Origin: JBBAFB01 sp041655595
GTDB taxonomy: Bacteria > Bacillota > DULZ01
Length of the DNA: 5,497 nucleotides
Direction: 5' to 3'
Assembly (NCBI GenBank): GCA_041655595.1
Contig: JBBAFB010000132.1
Location: 1-5,497, forward strand
Part shown: positions 1 through 4,934 of the stretch, in pieces
Position numbering within the stretch: the stretch's first letter is position 1
How the letters are laid out: every line of letters starts with the position of its first letter
Notes under the pieces: generated by a model
Told to the model about the DNA's origin: nothing
Seen by the model: the letters and a program-made list of their open reading frames with translations, nothing else
Databases searched by the model: none
Made by a program: the position numbers and the translations under genes

Positions 1-179
1 CCTGCATTAAAAATTGCATCAGCTGTAGCATCGTCTATCATTAATTCTTCCGGATTATATTCAATTTCATACTTCTTAACCAATTGCCGCACCTTTCGGG
101 CTATAGCTAAATCAAATTCATCCGTTTTCATCACAGGTCCTGTCAAAGAACGATCCTGAAATTCAAATATAGATAACAT
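1..179 (-). CDS. mtmB: MtmB-family (monomethylamine:corrinoid) methyltransferase, N-terminal fragment
   Basis: Only the first 59 full codons plus a glycine are present; the gene runs off the left edge of the window. The protein starts MLSIFEFQDR and continues with a helix-rich segment (DEFDLAIARKVRQLVKKYEI) ending in DDATADAIFNAG. From memory, methanogen MtmB N-termini follow the same order: a DFYDRA-type start, a KYGLDF segment, and a KLFKAG segment ahead of the catalytic barrel. I therefore assign it to that family. MtmB enzymes transfer the methyl group of monomethylamine to Co(I) of a partner corrinoid protein in the cytoplasm. The ATG at 179-177 is preceded by GGGAGGTG six bases upstream and lies 20 bases after the stop of the corrinoid-protein gene, so the two are almost certainly co-transcribed and form a methyltransferase/corrinoid pair. 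Whether an in-frame amber (pyrrolysine) codon exists cannot be seen, and bacterial members may use another substrate. The symbol denotes the family, not proven substrate specificity. Confidence 0.68.
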   Translation of the reverse strand, partial: MLSIFEFQDRSLTGPVMKTDEFDLAIARKVRQLVKKYEIEYNPEELMIDDATADAIFNA

Positions 180-199
180 AATGCACCTCCCGGTTTAGT

Positions 200-832
200 T
201 TAATGATCAAGTAGTCTGTCACATAGTTTCACTGCTTCAATGGCATTTTCCGCCCACCCGTCGGCCCCGAAAGAATCGGCTACCGCCTGATTGGTTTCCG
301 CCCCACCCAAGATAACCTTAAATTCGTCTCTTAAACCCATATCATTCAGATAATCAAGAATCTCCTTGCAATAGCTAATGGTAGTGACCAAAAAAGCCGA
401 AAGCCCAATAATATCCGCACCGACTTCTCTTGCTTTGTCTATGAATTTCATAGAGGGGACATCAATACCGACATCATGAACTTCATAGCCCGCCAGTTCC
501 AACTGCTTTGCTACTAAACCATAACCGATACTATGGAGATCACCCTGCACCGCACCGATCACCACTTTGCCCCGTTTGGGGCCTTTCGCCTTGGGGATTA
601 ACGGCTCTAAAATGGCTAAACATTCTTCCACCAAGTTGCCGCCCATCACAAGTTCACCCAGAAAATACTCGTTGTTAGCAAATAACTCCCCGATCCCGGT
701 TAACCCGGCCATCACTCCGTCTTGAAGAATGTGTAAGGGATCTACCCCTTGATCAATTGCCTTTTGTACCAAATCCAGAGCTTCTTCATCCTCTAAATCG
801 ATAACAGCTTGTGCAATCTTTTCTACACTCAT
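200..832 (-). CDS. Methyltransferase cognate corrinoid protein (MtmC/MttC/MtbC type)
   Basis: This is a 210-residue cobalamin-binding shuttle protein of the usual length for its family. Residues 1-85 form the helical cap (B12-binding_2-like) and residues 88-208 the Rossmann-type B12 domain. The base-off/His-on signature is D98-x-H100-x-x-G103, followed after 41 residues by S145-A-F147 and after 28 more by G176-G177. This matches the DxHxxG-41-SxL-26/28-GG spacing of methanol and methylamine corrinoid proteins, except that F replaces L. H100 should be the lower axial cobalt ligand. The role is to accept a methyl group from the MtmB-like enzyme encoded directly downstream and hand it to the pterin-dependent methyltransferase encoded upstream. 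I chose ATG 832-830 because GGAGG (844-840) lies 7 bases before it; the GTG at 838 would leave only one base of spacing. The sequence is strikingly similar to the C-terminus of the neighbouring kinase. Confidence 0.93.
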   Translation of the reverse strand: MSVEKIAQAVIDLEDEEALDLVQKAIDQGVDPLHILQDGVMAGLTGIGELFANNEYFLGELVMGGNLVEECLAILEPLIPKAKGPKRGKVVIGAVQGDLHSIGYGLVAKQLELAGYEVHDVGIDVPSMKFIDKAREVGADIIGLSAFLVTTISYCKEILDYLNDMGLRDEFKVILGGAETNQAVADSFGADGWAENAIEAVKLCDRLLDH

Positions 833-839
833 CAACACA

Positions 840-844
840 CCTCC
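840..844 (-). promoter_or_regulatory. Ribosome binding site of the corrinoid-protein gene
   Basis: GGAGG on the minus strand lies 7 bases before ATG 832-830. It rules out the GTG at 838 as the start codon and fixes the protein N-terminus as MSVEKIAQAV. Confidence 0.8.
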
Positions 845-848
845 ACTT

Positions 849-889
849 TTGTTGGTTAAAATAATTGTAACATTCCAACAATTTATTTT
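849..889 (-). promoter_or_regulatory. Intercistronic AT-rich hairpin and possible internal promoter ahead of the corrinoid-protein gene
   Basis: The 75-base gap between the kinase and the corrinoid-protein gene holds two overlapping inverted repeats. One pairs 858-868 with 878-889 (11 AT-rich pairs with one bulged base, 9-base loop). The other pairs TTGTTGG (849-855) with CCAACAA (875-881). They share bases 878-881, so only one can form at a time. On the minus strand the same stretch contains TGT-TACAAT (872-864), an extended -10-like element, but no convincing -35. Either reading would let the methyltransferase genes be expressed at a different level from the two regulators upstream. There is no U-tract, so it is not an intrinsic terminator. 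This is inference only. Confidence 0.35.
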
Positions 890-907
890 AGAGGGACACC
901 GGGGCCA

Positions 908-3013
908 TTACCTTGGTACCGAGGTGCCATAACCCATTAAGTCATCGCATAAACGAGCCGCTTTCACAGCATCGGCTGCCCAACCGTCGGCACCGATTTT
1001 ATCCGCCAACAACCGGGATGTCTTGGCTCCCCCGATTACAACCTTAAATTGATCCCTAATACCCAGATCATTGAGATAATTCATTACCTCCTCCAGGTAG
1101 GGCAGGGTACTGGTTAAAAAGGCGGAAAGACCGATAATATCTGCCTTTACTTCCCTGGCCCTATCTACAAAAGCAATGGACGGAACATTAATACCCAAAT
1201 CGTGGACTTCATACCCGGCCAGCTCTAACTGGTGAACCACCAAACCGTAACCGATGCTGTGCAAATCCCCCTGAACAGCTCCCATTACCACTACACCACG
1301 TTTGGAGATTCCGCCCTTGGGCAAATGAGGTGCTAATATGTCAATGCAGGCTTCCGCCAACTTTGCGCCCATTAATAATTCCCCCAGAAAATAATGTTGG
1401 GATTCGAACAGTTTGCCAATGGCCTTGAGACCTGCAAGAATACCTTTTTGTAAAATATCAATAGGTGCTACGCCTTCCTTGATACCCTTTTTAATCAAAA
1501 CCAATGCTTGATCATTTTGTATGTTTTTCACTGCCCCGGCAACCTCGCTTAGAAACCCTTCCCTTTCCTCCGACTTATTTAAAAAAGGTTCCTGTTGTAA
1601 ATCGGACCCCGTTCTTTTTCCATCCGTCGGCATAGCCATCCACCTTACCTGCTCCACATCCGAGCTCGGGGTCTTTTGGTAATCCGCCCCTTTTACCATC
1701 AAGGGTGAACTGCTTCCTGGCTGGCCCAAAAAACCGCGAAGGCGTACTTGGGGAGGCGGCAGGGCAGGTAGGGGTAATTCCAACACCACTTTGGTTCCTT
1801 CCCTCGATTTTGAGGTAATATTTAATCGTCCCCCTAGGCTTTTGGCCCTTTCCTTCATACCGATCAGACCCATTCGGTCCTTATCCGCCGATTTATAGTC
1901 ATCAAAACCGATACCGTCATCAATAATCTCAACCCATAAAAGAGTGTCTTGAAAATTGATTACTATCTCCACATAGTGGGCTCCGGCATGGGCGGCCGCA
2001 TTATTTAGCGCCTCCTGAATAATGCGGTAAACCGTGGTTTCTGTATGCGGCTCAAGCCTAAAGGGCCGACCGGTGGTTTTAATGGAGCAAACGGCCCCAG
2101 AGTATTGTTGAAAAGTCGCAGCTAATGTTTCGGCTGCACCGATTAAGCCGTCCACATCTAAAACAGGAGGTCTTAGGCCGGAGGAAATTCTTCTGTTTTC
2201 CGAGGCAATTTCCCTTAACAGCCCCTTGGCCTTTTCCAAACTGGTCAAAGCATTCTCCCCGTTGTTATTTTTAATGGCCTTTTGAGCGGCTTGAATTTCA
2301 TAAAGAGTGCCGGTTAACAATTGATTTGGTCCATCATGCAAATCCCCGGCAATCTGGGATCGTTCTTCCTCTTGCAAAAAAATTGTGGCTCCCAGCAGCA
2401 GTTGCAATTGTTTTGCCTTGCGAGCCAACCTTTCTTGGGCAGCCGCCAGTTCACCGGTCCTCTCTTCGACCTTTTGCTCCAGAGAACTGTTTAATTGAAC
2501 CACTTTTGAATACAAATTAGCATTATTTAAAGCAGTGGCGGCCAAATTAGCCAACAGACTCAGAACTTGGGCATCATTTTCCGTAAAATGACCCGGCTCC
2601 TGTCTCTCCACCACCGTTAATGCCCCTACCACTTCCCCTTCCCAAATCAAAGGAACAGAGAGAAGGGAGTTGTAGCTTTCTGCTGCCCCTTCCCCCCCTA
2701 GCCCGTTTATAATCACCGGCTCTCCTGTGGCCAAAACATGTCCGGCCACACTGGCCCCGGGCTTTATTACTAATTCTTCATATTCAAAAGGGATATTATG
2801 GAGAGCCACCACCCGAGCTAATTTGGTTTTCGGCTCACATATTGCCAAAGTGCTTCCTTTGGCATTAAGCAGCCACGCTGCCCTGTTAACCACCGCCATA
2901 AACACCTGCTGAATTTCCAAGCGGGAGGAAATGTTAACGGAGATGTCGTAAAGAGCCCGCATTATCTCCAGCTGCTTTTCCAACTCTGGAGTGCTATAAA
3001 GATTACCATCCAC
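908..3013 (-). CDS. GAF-domain NarL-type sensor histidine kinase fused to a C-terminal corrinoid-binding domain
   Basis: This is a 701-residue cytoplasmic sensor kinase with no membrane segment. Order: short helix 8-25; GAF domain about 22-165; coiled coil about 166-212; HisKA_3 dimerisation domain about 213-282 with phospho-acceptor H226 in GDLHDGPNQLL; HATPase_c about 320-415 with N-box EALNNAAAHA (N337/N338), G1 box DDGIGF (366-370) and G2 box GLIGMKERA; Pro/Ser-rich linker about 414-485; then a full helical cap plus B12 domain, 486-697. The B12 part keeps D583-x-H585-x-x-G588, S630-A-F632 and G661-G662 with the same 41- and 28-residue spacings as catalytic corrinoid proteins, so it should bind cobalamin. 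Ordinary GAF/HisKA_3 kinases end near residue 415, so this module is an addition. It presumably phosphorylates the response regulator encoded 35 bases upstream. The start is a GTG with AGAAGGG 7 bases before it. What the GAF domain binds is unknown. Confidence 0.93.
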   Translation of the reverse strand: MDGNLYSTPELEKQLEIMRALYDISVNISSRLEIQQVFMAVVNRAAWLLNAKGSTLAICEPKTKLARVVALHNIPFEYEELVIKPGASVAGHVLATGEPVIINGLGGEGAAESYNSLLSVPLIWEGEVVGALTVVERQEPGHFTENDAQVLSLLANLAATALNNANLYSKVVQLNSSLEQKVEERTGELAAAQERLARKAKQLQLLLGATIFLQEEERSQIAGDLHDGPNQLLTGTLYEIQAAQKAIKNNNGENALTSLEKAKGLLREIASENRRISSGLRPPVLDVDGLIGAAETLAATFQQYSGAVCSIKTTGRPFRLEPHTETTVYRIIQEALNNAAAHAGAHYVEIVINFQDTLLWVEIIDDGIGFDDYKSADKDRMGLIGMKERAKSLGGRLNITSKSREGTKVVLELPLPALPPPQVRLRGFLGQPGSSSPLMVKGADYQKTPSSDVEQVRWMAMPTDGKRTGSDLQQEPFLNKSEEREGFLSEVAGAVKNIQNDQALVLIKKGIKEGVAPIDILQKGILAGLKAIGKLFESQHYFLGELLMGAKLAEACIDILAPHLPKGGISKRGVVVMGAVQGDLHSIGYGLVVHQLELAGYEVHDLGINVPSIAFVDRAREVKADIIGLSAFLTSTLPYLEEVMNYLNDLGIRDQFKVVIGGAKTSRLLADKIGADGWAADAVKAARLCDDLMGYGTSVPR

Positions 3014-3048
3014 CTTTTCACCCTTCTTTCCCCAAAAATACTATGGTT

Positions 3049-3690
3049 TTACAACAATCCTTTTCTAAACGCCTCTGCCACGGCCTGAGTACGATTGGCA
3101 ACACCCAGTTTTTCTATAATCCCCTGAGTCCTTCTCTTAACAGATCTCTCGCTTAAAAATAATATTTCGGCAATTTCTTGCACTGTGCCTCCATCGGCAA
3201 TCAATTCTAAAAGCTTTAATTCCTCCTCTGTCAAACCGGATTTAGCTTGTATCCATTCTTTATTCACCTTTCCCAGTTGATCTAAGGCTTTTCCGGCTAA
3301 GATCGGTGAAAGGCATTTTGTCCCTTGGTGAACATTTCTGATGGCATCGGCCAAAACCTCGGGGGAGGAACTCTTTAGCAAATAGCCCCACACACCGGCC
3401 TTGGCCGCTTGGGTTAGATAGGCATCATCATCAAAAGAGCTGAGGATAATAATACGGCAGGGATGTCCCGTTCTCCCTAGCTGCCGAGCTAAATCCAAAC
3501 CGCTGCGTTCTTTTAAACGTATATCCAACAGCATTACATCCGGATTTGCTTCCTGCACCATGGAAATCAACCCTGCTCCTCCATCACTAGTCCCCACTAT
3601 TTCAAACTCAGAATACTGGGACAATAGATTCTGTAAACCGCTTCTTACGACAGGATGATCGTCTACCAAAACAAGTCGTATCTTCTCCAT
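3049..3690 (-). CDS. NarL/LuxR-family response regulator
   Basis: This 213-residue DNA-binding response regulator is the likely partner of the adjacent kinase. The receiver domain (residues 1-118) shows the acidic pair D10-D11, phospho-acceptor D56 in LLDIRL, the switch serine S84 in IILSS, and K106 in GYLLKSS. A linker leads to a LuxR-type helix-turn-helix at 151-213 (GLTEEELKLLELIADG, then QEIAEILFLSERSVKRR, KLGVANRTQAV and the final GLL). The recognition segment reads SERSVKRRTQGI where many relatives have a TVKxH-like pattern, so its DNA target may be unusual. I start it at ATG 3690-3688 because GGGAGG (3703-3698) lies 7 bases upstream. The in-frame ATG at 3705 overlaps that ribosome binding site and would add five residues. 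It is preceded by a 195-base structured leader and followed by the kinase gene after 35 bases. Likely targets are this operon and possibly its own promoter (inference). Confidence 0.94.
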   Translation of the reverse strand: MEKIRLVLVDDHPVVRSGLQNLLSQYSEFEIVGTSDGGAGLISMVQEANPDVMLLDIRLKERSGLDLARQLGRTGHPCRIIILSSFDDDAYLTQAAKAGVWGYLLKSSSPEVLADAIRNVHQGTKCLSPILAGKALDQLGKVNKEWIQAKSGLTEEELKLLELIADGGTVQEIAEILFLSERSVKRRTQGIIEKLGVANRTQAVAEAFRKGLL

Positions 3691-3697
3691 TTTGGCA

Positions 3698-3703
3698 CCT
3701 CCC
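3698..3703 (-). promoter_or_regulatory. Ribosome binding site that decides the response regulator start
   Basis: GGGAGG on the minus strand lies 7 bases before ATG 3690-3688. Because it falls inside the first codons of the longer reading frame that begins at 3705, the shorter start is preferred. Confidence 0.75.
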
Positions 3704-3746
3704 ATATGCCTTTCACTTCAACATTGGTTTTTGGATTCCTTTTTTC

Positions 3747-3860
3747 TAAACACCAACTCCTTTTGGTGTTTATTAGAAGCCGGCATGTGCTTAGCTACCA
3801 ACTGCTACCAACACCAAAAGGGAAGCCAGGAATTAGATCTCAGCCTCCCCTAATTGGTGT
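3747..3860 (-). promoter_or_regulatory. Structured leader with three mutually exclusive helices (candidate cis-acting RNA)
   Basis: The minus-strand leader of the response regulator can form helix A, made of 3811-3817 with 3854-3860 plus 3820-3826 with 3843-3849. It can also form helix C, a perfect 10-pair stem (3747-3756 with 3763-3772) with a 6-base loop. A third, perfect 12-pair helix B (3759-3770 with 3810-3821) uses one strand of A and one of C and so excludes both. In helix A the only non-Watson-Crick position (3824/3845) is a G-U wobble in minus-strand RNA but an A-C mismatch in plus-strand RNA, which favours a role in this transcript. The arms contain four copies of ACACCAA or its complement, so a protein-binding DNA site is the alternative reading. 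No known riboswitch class is recognised, and no U-tract follows helix C. Confidence 0.5.
3794..3812. repeat. Tandem direct repeat GCTACCAAC, 10-base period
   Basis: GCTACCAAC occurs at 3794-3802 and again at 3804-3812, one helical turn apart, next to an ACACCAA motif at 3811-3817. A 10-base period is typical of paired half-sites on one face of DNA. It may be a regulator site or simply part of the leader structure; no further copies are seen. Confidence 0.4.
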
Positions 3861-3881
3861 CATCATCAAGTCATTAAAAGC

Positions 3882-3899
3882 TATGTTAACATAATACCA
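3882..3899 (-). promoter_or_regulatory. Candidate promoter of the response regulator/kinase genes with overlapping palindrome
   Basis: The minus strand reads TGG-TATTAT (3899-3891), an extended -10 element placed directly after the stop codon of the upstream methyltransferase gene. No good -35 is visible. The perfect 12-base palindrome TATGTTAACATA (3882-3893) overlaps the 3' half of the -10 and the expected start point near 3884, which is where a repressor operator would sit. Transcription from here would include the whole structured leader. The sequence pattern is clear, but promoter activity is inferred. Confidence 0.4.
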
Positions 3900-3900
3900 C

Positions 3901-4698
3901 TTAAAACGATAATTTCCCCTGACGAAAAGCCTTCAAGTAATCCCGACTGCCCCCATTCTCTATAAAAGCCCTTGCAGCATAGATGGCAGACATCAACTCC
4001 TTATCCCGCACATCAACGATGCAGGAATTGAGGCCAAAAGTCATTGCCATGGTAAGGAAGGTGCGGTTTAAAAGCTTTCTGCCGGGCATGCCGAAACTTA
4101 CATTGCTTAGGCCCCCGGTAATTTGTACCCCGGCCATTTCCTCTGCGCTGATCCTTTTAATAACTTCCAAGGTAGTTTTGGCGGCACTTGGATCCACGGA
4201 AATAGACATGACTAACGGATCTACATAGATATCTGACCGCTTTTTGCCCGCTGCCAATAGGGGCAAAACCACGGCACGGGCAGCATTTAGGCGGCCCTCC
4301 ACATCACTTGGAATGCCATCATCATCCATACATAAAACGATAACAGAACAATCTTCCCCGGCCACGACAGGTAAAAGCCTCTCCAGACTGTCTTTTTTAG
4401 CGGTTAATGAGTTAATCATCGGACGGCCTCGATGAACCTTCATAGCCGCTACTAAGGCATCGATATTTGAGCTATCCAAGACTAGGGGAAAATCTACAAC
4501 CTCCTGTACGGTTTTAACCATCCAAGGCAGATCTTCTACTTCATCTCGCCCGGCCACCGCCGCATTTACATCCAGCATATCCGCACCGGCGGTTATCTGC
4601 TCCCGGGCTAGGGCTTGCACAAATGACACATCTTGGTTTTCCACAGCAGTTCTTACTTCTTGCCGCGTGGCATTTAAAGATTCGCCAATAATAAGCAT
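3901..4698 (-). CDS. Methyl-corrinoid:tetrahydrofolate methyltransferase (AcsE/MtrH-like, pterin-binding TIM barrel)
   Basis: This 265-residue cytoplasmic enzyme has the length and layout of AcsE, the methyltetrahydrofolate:corrinoid iron-sulfur protein methyltransferase (about 262 residues). It starts MLIIGESLNA like that family, and conserved pterin-site residues appear in order: D43 and N45 (MLDVN), D75 (LDSSN), N96 (MINS), D160 (VDPL) and N199 (GLSNVSFG), followed by NRTFLTMAM. Numbering of D75, N96, D160 and N199 coincides with the Moorella enzyme as I recall it. Next to a corrinoid protein and an MtmB-like gene, it most likely acts as the MT2 component of a demethylation system, comparable to MtvA or MtgA, moving the methyl group from methyl-cobalamin to tetrahydrofolate. 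A housekeeping acsE role is less likely because no acetyl-CoA synthase genes are nearby. ATG 4698-4696 has GGAGG (4710-4706) 7 bases upstream. Its stop lies 195 bases ahead of the next ribosome binding site, so it may also be transcribed separately. Confidence 0.9.
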   Translation of the reverse strand: MLIIGESLNATRQEVRTAVENQDVSFVQALAREQITAGADMLDVNAAVAGRDEVEDLPWMVKTVQEVVDFPLVLDSSNIDALVAAMKVHRGRPMINSLTAKKDSLERLLPVVAGEDCSVIVLCMDDDGIPSDVEGRLNAARAVVLPLLAAGKKRSDIYVDPLVMSISVDPSAAKTTLEVIKRISAEEMAGVQITGGLSNVSFGMPGRKLLNRTFLTMAMTFGLNSCIVDVRDKELMSAIYAARAFIENGGSRDYLKAFRQGKLSF

Positions 4699-4709
4699 CT
4701 ACAGTCCTC

Positions 4710-4756
4710 CATTCCGTCAAATAAAGCAACTAAAGTTATATTCATTTTACGGAATG
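4710..4756 (-). promoter_or_regulatory. Leader hairpin abutting the ribosome binding site of the methyltransferase gene
   Basis: CATTCCGT (4710-4717) is complementary to ACGGAATG (4749-4756). After one mismatch, AAAT (4719-4722) pairs with ATTT (4744-4747), giving an 8 + 4 pair stem. On the minus strand the 3' arm of this stem runs directly into GGAGG (4710-4706), sharing its first base, so folding could limit ribosome access. A smaller AACT/AGTT pair (4728-4731, 4734-4737) lies in the loop. The same loop carries TATAAC (4740-4735), a weak possible -10; if that were the promoter, the full hairpin would not be transcribed. Confidence 0.4.
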
Positions 4757-4866
4757 AGAGCCTGCCTTTAAAGAACATCAAGGCCGTAATAGAAGCCCCA
4801 AAGTGCCAACAGCCTATGTTTGGCGATCAACATTCTTCTATTTCTTAGGCCTGCACAGTTTCCATA
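4757..4866. other. Rest of the divergent intergenic region, with an inverted repeat
   Basis: Between the methyltransferase gene and the ywiC-like gene (286 bases in total) I see no further open frame or RNA gene. The notable element is the inverted repeat GCCAACA (4805-4811) and TGTTTGGC (4817-4824), 7 pairs with one bulge around a 5-base centre. It lies about 46 bases upstream of the -10 of the ywiC-like gene and may be an operator for either direction. No convincing sigma-70 promoter for the minus-strand operon was found. Confidence 0.3.
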
Positions 4867-4875
4867 TGCTATAAT
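4867..4875 (+). promoter_or_regulatory. Extended -10 promoter of the ywiC-like gene
   Basis: TGC-TATAAT is a perfect -10 hexamer with a TGn extension. No TTGACA-like -35 is seen at 16-18 bases upstream, which is common for extended -10 promoters. The expected start point is near 4882, giving a leader of about 100 bases before the ATG at 4985. Confidence 0.65.
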
Positions 4876-4934
4876 AAATAAAGAAGTGGTCAGTCTCTGG
4901 AATGAAAGGTTCTGAAAAGGGAAAAATGGTATTA

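Noticed and set aside
1550..1580. GGAGG-like bases inside the kinase gene just before the corrinoid domain, suggesting a separately translated B12 protein
   Set aside because: No ATG, GTG or TTG in frame lies at a usable distance, so independent translation of the domain is not supported.
2326..2520. Plus-strand open frames inside the kinase and methyltransferase genes (also 2727-2912, 3655-3894, 3983-4228, 4244-4435) and a minus-strand one at 4541-4729
   Set aside because: They overlap well-recognised genes in other frames, have no recognisable domain and no convincing ribosome binding site.
3691..3705. Longer start of the response regulator at 3705
   Set aside because: This ATG overlaps the GGGAGG that serves the ATG at 3690, and it has no good ribosome binding site of its own.
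3718..3753. Tiny leader peptide starting at GTG with AGGAG in the hairpin loop (11 codons, minus strand)
   Set aside because: Only three bases separate the AGGAG from the GTG, and the peptide has no run of regulatory codons; not strong enough to call.
3747..3772. Perfect 10-pair hairpin read as an intrinsic terminator
   Set aside because: On the minus strand the stem is followed by an A-rich run and on the plus strand by ATTAGAAG; neither has a U-tract, and the stem is AT-rich.
3706..3900. Cobalamin riboswitch, expected for a corrinoid-related operon
   Set aside because: No B12-box-like core (GCCACTG) is seen on either strand here or at 4699-4984; the leader fits no known class I can recognise.
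4793..4809. TTGGCAC followed by GGGGC on the minus strand, resembling a sigma-54 promoter
   Set aside because: The GG and GC elements are separated by 9 bases rather than the strict 10, and the TTGC part is absent.
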